Shown: positions 1 through 8,278, numbered from the stretch's first letter. The stretch is 64,000 bases of DNA from Campylobacter coli 76339 (GCA_000470055.1 HG326877.1:479770-543769); one strand, 5' to 3'. A program made the numbers and translations. The notes: a model not told the origin generated them from the sequence alone.

Positions 1-682
1 ATCCTTTTAGGTTATACACTATAGGTAAAACTATTCTTAGATCGCTTTGATAATAAGGAAAAAAAGCTGAAGCCTTGCGTATACTTTCTAAAGCGCTTTT
101 ATCTAATAAATTATGCCCAGAGCTTTGAATGATTTTTAATTCTGCTAAGCTTTTATTTTCCTTCCATAAAAATTCTACTTCCACAACACCTTGCATACGC
201 ATTCTTCTTGCCTGTCTTGGATAATTTTTTCTTGCTTGTTCCATGATGGCTTTTTGAATTTTTTCTAATGCAGGATGATTATCCTTACCATAAGTGAGCT
301 GAGTAGGTTTTGTATCAGGATTTTGTAAACTTTGGCTTTGTGTTGTATAGGTTTGGGTTAAGGGTGCTGTATTTTTTTGTATAGGCTTGATTGTTTGTAT
401 AGGTTTTATCTGTTTTTCGGCTATCTTTTTAGTTTTTTTTACAGGCTGTTTTACGGGTTTGGATTTATGTTGTTGTATAGGCTCAAAACTTGTTGGGATG
501 GGTGGAGTTTGGCTTGCTTGACTTTGAATAAAATGTTTCATAGCTAGGGCAAAACTGTCTTCATTTTTAAATTCTATTTTAAAAAAATGAGCGGGATTAA
601 AAAGCAAAAAAGCTAGAGGTAAGAAAAATAAAAATGTTATATAAAAAGCTTGTAGTTTATGGCTAGATAAAGTATTTTTCAT
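1..682 (-). CDS. tonB: TonB energy transducer (3' end beyond the window)
   Basis: TonB spans the periplasm and passes proton-motive force from ExbB/ExbD to outer-membrane receptors such as heme receptors. I translated this by eye from the ATG at 682, whose bases overlap the exbD stop codon (ATGA). The protein opens with a positively charged start and one hydrophobic segment (roughly residues 10-28). A long Pro/Lys/Gln-rich stretch follows, then the C-terminal TonB domain, with YPRQARRM, GVVEVEF and the late LPIVYNL motif just before the edge. About 227 codons are visible and no stop is reached before base 1. The lengths and order (exbB-exbD-tonB) fit one of the several ton operons of Campylobacter, named tonB2 in C. 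jejuni from memory. Confidence 0.9.
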   Translation of the reverse strand, partial: MKNTLSSHKLQAFYITFLFFLPLAFLLFNPAHFFKIEFKNEDSFALAMKHFIQSQASQTPPIPTSFEPIQQHKSKPVKQPVKKTKKIAEKQIKPIQTIKPIQKNTAPLTQTYTTQSQSLQNPDTKPTQLTYGKDNHPALEKIQKAIMEQARKNYPRQARRMRMQGVVEVEFLWKENKSLAELKIIQSSGHNLLDKSALESIRKASAFFPYYQSDLRIVLPIVYNLKG

Positions 683-1068
683 CTATTTTTCTCTGTTATA
701 ATTTGGAAATTCTCATGTTCTTTAGCTTTTAATAAATCAATAATTTGAACAAAACTTTCAAATTTTGCATTTTTATCACTTTTTAATTCCACTATAGTTT
801 TTTTATGAAGCGAAGAAATAGCATCACTTAAGCCTTTTAAATCTGTGGCTTTATCATCTAGGTAAAAAATATTGTTTTCATCGATACTAATAGATATTTT
901 TTTTTCATCATTGTTATGACTTAGGGCATTTTCGCTAACGGGTAGATTGATTTGAATTTTACCATGAGCAATGAAAGTTGAAATGCTAAGAATGATAGCA
1001 AGTAAAACAAGCATTATGTCTATAAAAGGAACTATATTCAAACCTTCATTTTTAGGTAGTTTAAGCAT
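679..1068 (-). CDS. exbD: ExbD biopolymer transport protein
   Basis: ExbD is the small inner-membrane partner of ExbB in the proton-driven motor that energises TonB. The 129-residue product has a short cytoplasmic start with the family's NIVPFIDIMLVLL segment, in which the Asp (residue 17) is the proton-carrying residue. One membrane span ends near residue 35 and a periplasmic domain follows. Length is typical (about 130-140). The start overlaps the end of exbB by 8 bases and the stop overlaps the tonB start, so the three genes are translationally coupled. Confidence 0.93.
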   Translation of the reverse strand: MLKLPKNEGLNIVPFIDIMLVLLAIILSISTFIAHGKIQINLPVSENALSHNNDEKKISISIDENNIFYLDDKATDLKGLSDAISSLHKKTIVELKSDKNAKFESFVQIIDLLKAKEHENFQIITEKNR

Positions 1069-1486
1069 TTTTATTTACCTTATAAGCATTGCTTAAAAGT
1101 GAAACCTTACGAAGCAAGGCGTTATAAGCCATTAGGGCAGGTATGGCAACTAAAAGCCCTAAAGCAGTGGCTTTAAGAGCTAAAGAAAGTCCTACAACTA
1201 TGGATTTAACATCGATATTTCCTGCTATTCCCATTTCATAAAAAGTAATCATAATTCCTATAACAGTTCCTAAAAGCCCTATATAAGGAGCATTAGAATA
1301 AATGATATAGATGGTAGTTAAATTTTCGCTGATTGCATCATCAAATTGCTCTTGATTTTCATAATTTTTAAAATCTATTTTTCTAAAAAATAACACTCTT
1401 TCAATCACGCACCAAAAAGCTACAAATGCCATAATTCCTAAAATTATAAAGATAATTAAATCGATATAATCTTTTAAAAATTCCAT
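1061..1486 (-). CDS. exbB: ExbB proton-channel protein
   Basis: ExbB forms the proton-conducting membrane scaffold of the Ton motor together with ExbD. The 141-residue product shows three hydrophobic segments: near residues 10-28, then two in the second half, with the MotA/TolQ/ExbB signature (APYIGLLGTVIGIM near residues 66-79, and GLSLALKATALGLLVAIPA further on). It is a short ExbB, as usual in epsilonproteobacteria. It is the first gene of exbB-exbD-tonB, and an AT-rich palindromic Fur-like site lies upstream. From memory this corresponds to exbB2. Confidence 0.92.
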   Translation of the reverse strand: MEFLKDYIDLIIFIILGIMAFVAFWCVIERVLFFRKIDFKNYENQEQFDDAISENLTTIYIIYSNAPYIGLLGTVIGIMITFYEMGIAGNIDVKSIVVGLSLALKATALGLLVAIPALMAYNALLRKVSLLSNAYKVNKNA

Positions 1487-1540
1487 AATCTAACTCCATG
1501 ATTTGATTAAATTTTCGCGATTATACTACAATAAAAATAA

Positions 1541-1566
1541 AATTATAATTAATATTAATTATCATA
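1541..1566. promoter_or_regulatory. Probable Fur-binding site upstream of exbB
   Basis: The stretch contains a perfect 14-bp palindrome, AATTAATATTAATT (1547-1560), followed by ATCATAAT, which resembles the AT-rich Campylobacter Fur box. It sits 60-80 bases upstream of exbB in the spacer shared with the divergent gene at 1653. Iron repression of ton genes is well known in the family. The assignment rests on sequence likeness and position only. Confidence 0.5.
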
Positions 1567-1652
1567 ATTTTTTAAATAATTATATTTTGCAAGTTTGTGG
1601 CTTAAAAATTTAGGCTATAATTTTTTTAATATTTTAACCTTTAAGGAAAAGC

Positions 1653-2390
1653 ATGCAAGAAAGTTATAATTTTACTTCTTTTGTTCTTCTTGATGAAGCC
1701 GAGTTTGATTTTTTAAAATTAAAAAAATCACTTGAGGATGATTTTGATATATGGATTGCTGATGAAAATTTTACCCAAGATGGTGTAATTTTTTCTTTTA
1801 AAAATATGCTCATTACTTTAAATTTAATTAAAAATCCTATACCCAATAACGAAGCAGAATATTATGCGAATTTTAATTTCATGTGGAAAGATGCTTTAGA
1901 GCAAACTCAAAAACATAAAGCACACCTTCTTGTATCTGTTTTAAGTCAGAGCGAATCAAAATTAGATCAAGCTAAGCTTTTTACCCAAATATCATCTGTG
2001 TGTTTGCAAGATGAGCATGCATTGGGATTTTATACAGGAGGGGTTGTTTTAGAGCCTAAATTTTATATAGAAAATGCAAAAATGCTAGAAGAAAATCGCT
2101 TGCCTGTTTACAATTGGATCTATGTCAGTGTTTATCCAGGGGATAATGGCAACAATGCTTATACTTATGGCCTTAGAAATTTTGATAGACTAGAATTTGA
2201 GGTTTATGATGCAAAGATAGAAGAAAAAGAGCTTTTCTTTACTTTATATGATATTATTTTGCATATTTTAACTTATGATCTAACTTTAAAAGACAATGAT
2301 ACTTTAAAATTTGAAGACGGTAGAGTACTTTCTTTTAAGAAAAGTAAAGGTGTAGGCGTTGAAAATGAGAGCTTAAAAATTAGTTTTTAA
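1653..2390 (+). CDS. DUF4261-type conserved protein
   Basis: A soluble-looking 245-residue protein with no signal peptide or membrane span. The pattern matches the DUF4261 family: a central KAHLLVSV strand (residues 90-97), then FYTGGVVLEP, a LPVYNWIYVSV strand, YTYGLRNFDRLEFEV, and a C-terminal strand with a late LSFKKSKGVG. The function of this family is not known to me. It is transcribed away from exbB and towards the PepSY-like gene, with a promoter-like GCTATAAT near 1614-1621 and a modest AAGGAAA ribosome site. Its position beside a Fur-like site may mean iron control, which is inference. Confidence 0.75.
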   Translation: MQESYNFTSFVLLDEAEFDFLKLKKSLEDDFDIWIADENFTQDGVIFSFKNMLITLNLIKNPIPNNEAEYYANFNFMWKDALEQTQKHKAHLLVSVLSQSESKLDQAKLFTQISSVCLQDEHALGFYTGGVVLEPKFYIENAKMLEENRLPVYNWIYVSVYPGDNGNNAYTYGLRNFDRLEFEVYDAKIEEKELFFTLYDIILHILTYDLTLKDNDTLKFEDGRVLSFKKSKGVGVENESLKISF

Positions 2391-2458
2391 GTTTCACATT
2401 CACTTCACAAAGATAAGCTAAACTTCTTTCAACAAAACACAGATAAAAGGAGATAAAA

Positions 2459-2875
2459 ATGAAATTGAAATTAGGTTTAGCAGCTTTATTGGGCGCTACA
2501 GTACTTTTTGCTAGAGATATGGTTGTTCCTGTGAGTGAGCTTCCAAAAAATGCACAAGATTTTATATCTAAGAATTTTAAAACTGCACAAATTGCTTTGG
2601 TTAAAAAAGATATAGATTCTTATGATGTGACTTTAAATGATGGAACCGAAATTGATTTTATTATCAATGGAGAATGGAAAGATGTAGATGGAAAGTATAA
2701 AGCTCTACCAAATACCATTTTACCAAATATTATGCCAAAAATTAGCGCTTCATCAAATGCTCAAATTATAGAGGTAAGCAGGGAAATCAACGGATATAAA
2801 TTTGAACTAAGCAATCAATTGAAAATTTATACCGATGCGCAAGGCAATATCCTAGGACAAAAATTCGATTATTAA
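2459..2875 (+). CDS. PepSY-like periplasmic protein
   Basis: A small exported protein of 138 residues. The N-terminus is a short signal peptide (LKLGLAALLGATVLFA, cleavage expected near residue 18). The rest holds two copies of the PepSY-like (DUF2874) pattern: an opening LPKNAQDFISKNF helix, an acidic Tyr-Asp-Val-Thr-Leu strand, GTEIDFIINGEWKDVDG, and a second, more divergent repeat ending QGNILGQKFDY. Such proteins are thought to inhibit or bind periplasmic partners, but the role here is unknown. A strong AAAAGGAGA ribosome site precedes the ATG. It stands alone, 282 bases before sdaC. Confidence 0.75.
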   Translation: MKLKLGLAALLGATVLFARDMVVPVSELPKNAQDFISKNFKTAQIALVKKDIDSYDVTLNDGTEIDFIINGEWKDVDGKYKALPNTILPNIMPKISASSNAQIIEVSREINGYKFELSNQLKIYTDAQGNILGQKFDY

Positions 2876-3157
2876 TCCTTAAAAATATATAAATTTGGAG
2901 ACATTGAGTTTCCAAATTGCTTATAATTTTAAAAATTTCTCTTTGTTAAATCTAAAAATATATGGTTTTTTGCATAAAAAAACCATCTTGAAATTGTATT
3001 AAAATAAAATTAAAATATAATCTTAATAAAACTGATATTTCAAAAATATTCTACAAAATCATAAGAAAAATATCAAAAAATGGATTATTTATTTGATAAG
3101 TATGTTAAAATAACCTTAATTATTTTAATATTCAAATCTTTAAACAAGGAACAATGT
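2876..3157. other. Non-coding spacer before sdaC, with a hairpin
   Basis: This 282-base AT-rich spacer holds an imperfect TTTGGA/TCCAAA inverted repeat just after the PepSY-like gene. It also holds a strong A/T hairpin at 2962-2986: a 10-bp stem ATGGTTTTTT with AAAAAACCAT and a 5-base loop. The hairpin lacks a clean T-tail on either strand, so it may terminate the upstream gene weakly or act in the sdaC leader. An in-frame ATG at 3080 could lengthen sdaC, but it has no ribosome site and adds residues that do not belong to the family. Confidence 0.5.
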
Positions 3158-4480
3158 ATGAACACTCCTAAATGGACTAGTTATGATACAAGATGGGTTT
3201 TATCTCTTTTTGGAACCGCTGTGGGTGCAGGGATATTATTTTTACCTATTAAAGCAGGTGCAGGTGGTTTTTGGCCAGTTGTTGTAATGGCTGTGATTAT
3301 TTTTCCAATGGTGTATTTAAGTCATAGGGCTTTGAGTCGTTTTGTATGCCAAGCAAATGGTAATGATAAGGATATTACTCATGCAGCAGAGGAGTATTTT
3401 GGTAGAAAAGTAAGTGTTTTTATTTCTGTGCTTTATTTCTTTGCAATTTTTCCAATTTGTTTAGCGTATTGTGTGGGCATAACTAATACTTTTGAAAGTT
3501 TTATTTATCATCAATTTTTACCGCTTTTAAATTCAGAGGGCGCATTTGCGGATCTTATTCGTGCTATGTATCAAGTAAGTGTGGATGATCAAGGAAAAAC
3601 AGTGGCAAGTTTATTCCCTTTTTATCGTTTGCTTTTAGCTTTTATTTTGGTAAGTATTTTCATGCTTATCATGCTTTTTAGTGAAGAACTGATCACTAAA
3701 GTATGTGAATGGCTTGTGTATCCTTTGTGTGCTATTTTATTTATATTTTCTTTATATCTTATCCCACAATGGTCGCTTGAAAGCTTTAGTGCTATCCCTG
3801 GGGCAAAAGAATTTATCACTATAGTATGGCTAACTTTACCGGTTTTGGTATTTTCATTTAATCACTCACCTGCTATTTCTACCTTTTCTTTGAGTGTAAA
3901 AAGACAATACAAAGAACATTCTGTAGAAAAAGCCAATCAAATTCTATTTAGAACTTCTACAATGCTACTCTTTTTTGTTATGTTTTTTGTGGTATCTTGC
4001 GTACTTTCTTTAACTCCTGCGGAACTTAGTAGCGCTAGAGCTCAAAATATACCTGTGCTTTCTTATTTTGCAAACAAACTTGATAATCCTTTTATTTCTT
4101 ATGGTGGGCCATTGATTGCATTTTTAGCGATTTCTAGTTCATTTTTCGGACATTATTTTGGTGCTAGAGAGGGTGCTTACGGTATAGTAAGAAAATGTTG
4201 CAAATTAGCGGGCAATGAAAATCCTAATTTGAAAAAAATTGCTATTTATTCAACTTTAGTTATGTATGTTATTATGCTAATTACTGCTTATATTAATCCA
4301 AGTATTTTAGGTTTTATTGAGAGTTTAGGCGGTCCAATTATCGCAGCAATTTTATTTTTAATGCCAATTATTGCAATTTATACCGTTTCAAAAATGAAAA
4401 AATTTCAAAATAAAGCTTTAGATGCTTTTGTTTTTATTACAGGCGTTTTAACAATCGTTACTGTAATTTATACTTTTTAA
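3158..4480 (+). CDS. sdaC: L-serine transporter SdaC (HAAAP family)
   Basis: Inner-membrane serine:proton symporter that supplies SdaA, the next gene. The 440-residue protein starts at the ATG preceded by AAGGAAC (3146-3152). An upstream in-frame ATG at 3080 is rejected because it lacks a ribosome site and adds an unrelated tail. About eleven membrane spans are visible, beginning with the family's GTAVGAGILFLPI segment, followed by the SFNHSPAISTFSLSVKR motif in the middle and the HYFGAREG segment. It is separated from sdaA by only 8 bases, so co-transcription is expected. Serine import and deamination are important for C. jejuni growth and gut colonisation. Confidence 0.93.
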   Translation: MNTPKWTSYDTRWVLSLFGTAVGAGILFLPIKAGAGGFWPVVVMAVIIFPMVYLSHRALSRFVCQANGNDKDITHAAEEYFGRKVSVFISVLYFFAIFPICLAYCVGITNTFESFIYHQFLPLLNSEGAFADLIRAMYQVSVDDQGKTVASLFPFYRLLLAFILVSIFMLIMLFSEELITKVCEWLVYPLCAILFIFSLYLIPQWSLESFSAIPGAKEFITIVWLTLPVLVFSFNHSPAISTFSLSVKRQYKEHSVEKANQILFRTSTMLLFFVMFFVVSCVLSLTPAELSSARAQNIPVLSYFANKLDNPFISYGGPLIAFLAISSSFFGHYFGAREGAYGIVRKCCKLAGNENPNLKKIAIYSTLVMYVIMLITAYINPSILGFIESLGGPIIAAILFLMPIIAIYTVSKMKKFQNKALDAFVFITGVLTIVTVIYTF

Positions 4481-4488
4481 GGCGGTGA

Positions 4489-5853
4489 ATGAGTAATTTA
4501 AATATTTTCAAAATAGGCGTAGGTCCTTCATCATCACATACCTTAGGGCCTATGCTCGCAGGAAATTTATTTTGCAAAAAGATTTCTAAAAAATTAGATA
4601 AAATTGAGAAAATTCAAGTAACCCTTTATGGTTCCTTGTCTTTAACGGGCAAAGGACATTTAAGCGATAAAGCGGTTATTTGGGGTTTGAATGCTTTAGA
4701 GGCTAAAAATTTAAGCGCAGCTATACAAGAAGAAGCCAATAAAAATGCGATTGATAAAGGTAAAATTAATCTATGCGGAGAAAAAGAACTTCGGTTTAAT
4801 TACGAAAAAGATTTAATTTTTTCTAAAGAGTTTTTACCTTTGCATGAAAATGGTATGCAAATTAAAGCTTTTAATGTTAAAGGTGAAACAGTAGATGAGG
4901 AAACTTATTATTCTATAGGCGGTGGTTTTGTTTTAACAGCCGCGGAATTAGAAAAGAGGGATAAAGGATCCTCTCAAGGCAAAAATAAAAAACTAGACAT
5001 AGAGCTTAATAATGCCAAACAAGCTTTAGAGCTTTGCAAGAAAAGAGATTGGGATTTGGCTGAACTCTCTTATAGGTATGAGTTGCAATTTCACACAAAA
5101 GAAGAAATAAGATCATATTGTCTAGAAATTTGGGAAGTGATGCAAGAAGTGTATTATAATGGCACACATCCAAGTGAAGATTATTTGCCAGGAAAACTTC
5201 GCTTAAAACGCAGAGCAAAGGGACTTAAAGAAAGAGTCGCAATGACTACTGATCCTATGGGGATTATTGATTTTATCTCTTTGTATGCTATTGCAATTGC
5301 TGAAGAGAATGCAAGTGGAGCAAAGGTTGTAACTGCTCCTACCAATGGAGCTTGCGCAGTAATTCCTGCTGTTATGCTTTATCTTAAAAATCATACCATA
5401 GGTTTTAGCGATGAAAAAGCAATTGAATTTTTATTAGTAGCTATGCTTATAGGTTCTTTTTATAAGAAAAATGCAAGTATTAGTGGAGCAGAGGCAGGTT
5501 GTCAGGCTGAAATAGGCAGTGCTAGTTCTATGGCAGCAGGAGCTATGGCCACAGTTTTAGGAGCCAATGCTTTTAAGGCTTGCAATGCTGCTGAAATGGC
5601 AATGGAGCATCATTTAGGACTTACTTGTGATCCTGTAGGGGGCTTGGTTCAAATTCCATGTATTGAAAGAAACGCTTTTGGGGCGATAAAAGCCATCAGT
5701 GCAGCTAGAATGGCAATGACACGCAAATCTACTCCTGTAGTCAGTCTTGATGAGGTTATAGAAACCATGTATGAAACTGGTAAAGATATGAATTATAAAT
5801 ATAAAGAAACCTCTTTAGGTGGACTTGCTACAAATTTAAAAACAGTGTGCTAA
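4489..5853 (+). CDS. sdaA: L-serine dehydratase SdaA (iron-sulfur type)
   Basis: Converts L-serine to pyruvate and ammonia in the cytoplasm, using an oxygen-labile [4Fe-4S] cluster. The 454-residue chain is the fused single-polypeptide form. The N-terminal beta domain begins IGVGPSSSHT (residues 9-18). The catalytic alpha domain carries ATDP-like TTDPMGIIDF, APTNGACAVIPA, GAEAGCQAEIGSA and, near the C-terminus, the cluster-binding cysteines in CNAAEMAMEHH, LTCDPVGG and IPCIERNA. Ribosome site GGCGGTG lies close to the ATG. Its partner is the serine importer SdaC just upstream. The transcript appears to end at the hairpin that overlaps the stop codon. Confidence 0.96.
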   Translation: MSNLNIFKIGVGPSSSHTLGPMLAGNLFCKKISKKLDKIEKIQVTLYGSLSLTGKGHLSDKAVIWGLNALEAKNLSAAIQEEANKNAIDKGKINLCGEKELRFNYEKDLIFSKEFLPLHENGMQIKAFNVKGETVDEETYYSIGGGFVLTAAELEKRDKGSSQGKNKKLDIELNNAKQALELCKKRDWDLAELSYRYELQFHTKEEIRSYCLEIWEVMQEVYYNGTHPSEDYLPGKLRLKRRAKGLKERVAMTTDPMGIIDFISLYAIAIAEENASGAKVVTAPTNGACAVIPAVMLYLKNHTIGFSDEKAIEFLLVAMLIGSFYKKNASISGAEAGCQAEIGSASSMAAGAMATVLGANAFKACNAAEMAMEHHLGLTCDPVGGLVQIPCIERNAFGAIKAISAARMAMTRKSTPVVSLDEVIETMYETGKDMNYKYKETSLGGLATNLKTVC

Positions 5854-5882
5854 GATTTTACTTTGCACACTGTTTATTTTTT
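5841..5882 (+). terminator. Rho-independent terminator of sdaC-sdaA
   Basis: A 10-bp stem AACAGTGTGC/GCACACTGTT (5841-5850 with 5865-5874) overlaps the sdaA stop codon and is followed by TATTTTTT. The descending arm ends at the stop codon of the convergent gene at 5874, so the two transcription units are packed end to end. Confidence 0.8.
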
Positions 5883-6404
5883 CGCGTATTTTTTCATTCT
5901 TTGAGTTAAAAATTCTTTCATTTCTTTTTTACTAAAACTTTTTAAAATACGAATTTGTTTAAAAAGTAGGCCAAGATTGATAATCCCCATAACCAAAAGC
6001 AATAAACAAATCATCAAAAAAACAAGATCGATGGCACCAAATTCATTGATAGCGGCTAAACTTGCAAAAAATATACTTGCTAGAAATAAAAAAATTAAAA
6101 GTAAGATTTGTTTTAATTTTGCTTCAGCAAAATTATCACTATTTTGAGTGAAATTTCGAAAAAGTATGATTTTTTTGCCTAAATTTGAAATTAAAATTTC
6201 ATCATTTTCTTTAAATAAATTTTCTTTCAAGCTTTGATAAAAAAAGATTTCGTTGTTTAAATTTAGCTCATCTTTAAAACTAGCTAGTGTATAATCTTTA
6301 TAAAAAAAAGATTTGATTTCGCTTTTCTTTTCTATTTTAAATAATCTTAAATCATTTCTTGCATAAAAAAATCCGCTAAAGCTCATAAATGCCATAAGTG
6401 TCAC
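5874..6404 (-). CDS. Small membrane protein of unknown function downstream of ribD
   Basis: I do not recognise a family. The 176-residue protein has a hydrophobic start (residues 1-13). A mostly soluble N-terminal half with many Lys/Asp/Phe residues follows, then two long membrane spans around residues 90-110 and 125-147 and a basic C-terminal tail (KKEMKEFLTQRMKKYAKK). The topology suggests a cytoplasmic C-terminus. It overlaps the end of ribD by 29 bases if the first ATG is used; ATG codons at residues 4 and 7 would shorten the overlap. It is probably expressed from the ribD transcript. Confidence 0.75.
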   Translation of the reverse strand: MTLMAFMSFSGFFYARNDLRLFKIEKKSEIKSFFYKDYTLASFKDELNLNNEIFFYQSLKENLFKENDEILISNLGKKIILFRNFTQNSDNFAEAKLKQILLLIFLFLASIFFASLAAINEFGAIDLVFLMICLLLLVMGIINLGLLFKQIRILKSFSKKEMKEFLTQRMKKYAKK

Positions 6405-7356
6405 TCCCTAAAAAATTTCTATAAAGTGGCTTAAAATTCAAAGACATTGTAACATTTTTTTCATCATTTAAACTTGAACTTTGAAAAATCAAAAACATAT
6501 CCATTTCATCCTTAAAATTTTTTAGAAAATTTTCCCCACCTTCATACATTAAAAATTTAGCCTCGTTAGGAATTTGGGCATAAATTTGGCGATGAGGTAC
6601 ATTAAATAAAGGGATACTTTTGTCAAAATTTTCTAAATTTTGATGACTTAAAATACAAAGATCAGGCGCCTTGCCCTTACAAAGTCTTGCATCAAGTATA
6701 GGACGATCTTTTCTTATCGTTTCTCCTCCTAATACAAGTAAATCAATCACGGAACGAATTTTATGCGCATAAGTACGACTGAGATCATTGCTTACGATTT
6801 TGCCAAAAGGCGAGCCATTCATTGAAAGGGCAAGTTTGAAAAGTTTAAATTGTCCTTTTTGCCATTTCAAAAAGGGTTTTAAAAGTTTTTTTCCTTCGTT
6901 TTCAAGAACGCCAAATTCAATCCCCACCCCTTGTTTTTTTAAAAATTCTGCACCTTTGCTTGCAATCTCATTCTCATCTTTAACGCTGATAAAAACTTTT
7001 TTAAAGCCAAGCTCGCTAAAAAGTTTGGCACAAGGAGGTGTTTTTCCTTGATGAGAGCAGGGTTCAAGTGTAACAAAGGCTATACTATCTTTAAAAATAC
7101 CTCTATGATTCTTGCAAATAAATTCATGCATCGCATTTGCTTCTTGAGGTAATGAAATTTCAGGATTTAAACTTGTAAAAGCATGGGCTATAGCATTTAA
7201 TTCTGCATGAGCACAGCCTGCTTTTTCATGAGCTTTTATGGCTAAAATTTTTTCATTTTTATCTAGTATAACGCAACCTACAGCAGGATTAGGGTAGGTT
7301 AAAAATTGATATTTCCAAGCTTCATTTAATGCTAAATTCATGTAAAAATTTTTCAT
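6376..7356 (-). CDS. ribD: Riboflavin deaminase/reductase RibD
   Basis: Catalyses two steps of riboflavin synthesis: deamination of the pyrimidine made from GTP, then reduction of the ribosyl side chain. The N-terminal deaminase domain shows the zinc site as HAELNAIAH (catalytic His-Ala-Glu) and EPCSHQGKTPPC. The C-terminal half is the reductase domain (SMNGSPFGK, LLVLGGETIRKDRP, and a late MYEGGENFLKNF). At 326 residues it is slightly shorter than the usual 350-370, and the reductase end looks trimmed. I see no FMN riboswitch upstream. A membrane-protein gene overlaps its 3' end. Confidence 0.9.
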   Translation of the reverse strand: MKNFYMNLALNEAWKYQFLTYPNPAVGCVILDKNEKILAIKAHEKAGCAHAELNAIAHAFTSLNPEISLPQEANAMHEFICKNHRGIFKDSIAFVTLEPCSHQGKTPPCAKLFSELGFKKVFISVKDENEIASKGAEFLKKQGVGIEFGVLENEGKKLLKPFLKWQKGQFKLFKLALSMNGSPFGKIVSNDLSRTYAHKIRSVIDLLVLGGETIRKDRPILDARLCKGKAPDLCILSHQNLENFDKSIPLFNVPHRQIYAQIPNEAKFLMYEGGENFLKNFKDEMDMFLIFQSSSLNDEKNVTMSLNFKPLYRNFLGSDTYGIYEL

Positions 7357-7440
7357 TTCATTCCTTTATACCGTGCTTTTTTTGTTTAAAATATTTAACA
7401 CAACCGTGGATAGTAAGGAATTGTAGCTTTTTTTGCAATG

Positions 7441-7478
7441 AAAAAACTTAAATTCGATAAAAATATCGATTTAAGTTT
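7441..7478 (-). terminator. Terminator of the small periplasmic protein gene at 7484
   Basis: Long A/T-rich hairpin with a 15-16 bp stem (AAACTTAAATTCGATA pairing with TATCGATTTAAGTTT, one bulged base) and an AAAA loop. On the minus strand it is followed by a run of six T. It begins 6 bases beyond the gene's stop codon. Confidence 0.7.
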
Positions 7479-7483
7479 AAGAA

Positions 7484-7813
7484 TTAAAATTTATTGCATT
7501 TGTGAACTCTTTTTTTAGGTGTTCCTTCGTAGCAAATCTCGACTTTACCTTCAACTCCTCTTGTTTCCCTAATGAGTTTTGCCATAGTTTTAGCATATTT
7601 TTTATAGTTTCTATTATTAAGATATTTTTGGGTTGAGAAATTTAAACCCATGCCTTTTGCCCATGCTTCAAATTCCACTTTATCTACTTTATTTTGAAAA
7701 TGTTCTTTGATGACTTTTACTTCAGGTTGAATTTCATCGCTTGGCAATTCATTTGCCTCGGCAAATATAAAAAAAGATGAAAGTATAGATGAGATTAGAA
7801 TGATTTTTTTCAT
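7484..7813 (-). CDS. Small exported protein of unknown function
   Basis: A 109-residue protein with a clear signal peptide (KKIILISSILSSFFIFAEA, cleavage near residue 20). The mature part is short, basic and lysine-rich, with two cysteines close to the C-terminus (EICYEG and HKCNKF) that could form a disulfide. No family is recognised. A RBS-like AAGGGGA precedes the ATG and a hairpin terminator follows it, so it looks like a complete single-gene unit between ribD and the tRNA cluster. Confidence 0.7.
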   Translation of the reverse strand: MKKIILISSILSSFFIFAEANELPSDEIQPEVKVIKEHFQNKVDKVEFEAWAKGMGLNFSTQKYLNNRNYKKYAKTMAKLIRETRGVEGKVEICYEGTPKKRVHKCNKF

Positions 7814-7891
7814 AAATTGATCCCCTTTTTTTAATTAAATCAATTTATCATAGCAAAATTTGTTAAATCAAAAATATAATTATAAGTAGGG

Positions 7892-7979
7892 TGGCCGGGA
7901 GAAAGGGATTCGAACCCCTGGAGGTGTGACCCTCAACGGTTTTCAAGACCGCCGCTTTCGACCACTCAGCCATCTCCCG
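7892..7979 (-). tRNA. tRNA-Ser (UGA)
   Basis: The minus strand gives acceptor CGGGAGA/TCTCCCG with discriminator G and encoded CCA. It has a long variable arm (class II) and an anticodon loop CTTGAAA, so anticodon TGA. The T-loop reads GGTTCGAATCC. First gene, reading from the left, of a four-tRNA cluster on the minus strand. Confidence 0.95.
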
Positions 7980-8010
7980 AATTGAAGTTATAAAAATTAA
8001 ATGCCTTTTT

Positions 8011-8084
8011 TGGAGGCGACATCCGGATTCGAACCGGAGATCAAGGCTTTGCAGGCCCATGCCTTACCGCTTGGCTATGTCGCC
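8011..8084 (-). tRNA. tRNA-Cys (GCA)
   Basis: A 74-base class I tRNA: acceptor GGCGAC... pairing with GTCGCC, discriminator T, encoded CCA and anticodon loop CTGCAAA (GCA). It sits between the Ser and Leu tRNAs. Confidence 0.95.
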
Positions 8085-8105
8085 CTGATAATTCTTTAGA
8101 AAAAG

Positions 8106-8194
8106 TGGTGCCCGAGGCCGGACTTGAACCGGCACGGAAGAAAAATTCCGAGGGATTTTAAGTCCCTTGTGTCTACCAATTCCACCACCCGGGC
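8106..8194 (-). tRNA. tRNA-Leu (UAA)
   Basis: A class II tRNA of 89 bases with acceptor GCCCGGG/CTCGGGC, discriminator A and encoded CCA. It has a long variable arm (CGGAA...TTCCG) and an anticodon loop CTTAAAA, so anticodon TAA, which suits the AT-rich codon usage of this genome. Confidence 0.95.
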
Positions 8195-8203
8195 GGGTGA
8201 TAA

Positions 8204-8278
8204 TGGAGCGGGAAACGAGATTCGAACTCGCGACCCCAACCTTGGCAAGGTTGTGCTCTACCCCTGAGCTATTCCCGC
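8204..8278 (-). tRNA. tRNA-Gly (GCC)
   Basis: A 75-base class I tRNA with acceptor GCGGGAA and 3' TCCCGC, discriminator T and encoded CCA. The anticodon loop TTGCCAA gives GCC. First-transcribed member of the four-tRNA cluster, 58 bases downstream of the SIMPL-domain gene. Confidence 0.95.

Noticed and set aside
1664..1846. Minus-strand open frames inside many genes (for example 1664-1846, 3622-3819, 11669-11908, 32404-32598)
   Set aside because: They lie antisense to clearly conserved genes, have biased low-complexity composition, and show no ribosome sites; they are shadows of the real frames.
7357..7483. FMN riboswitch upstream of ribD
   Set aside because: The short spacer has no conserved riboswitch sequence or space for one; the main structure there is the terminator of the next gene.
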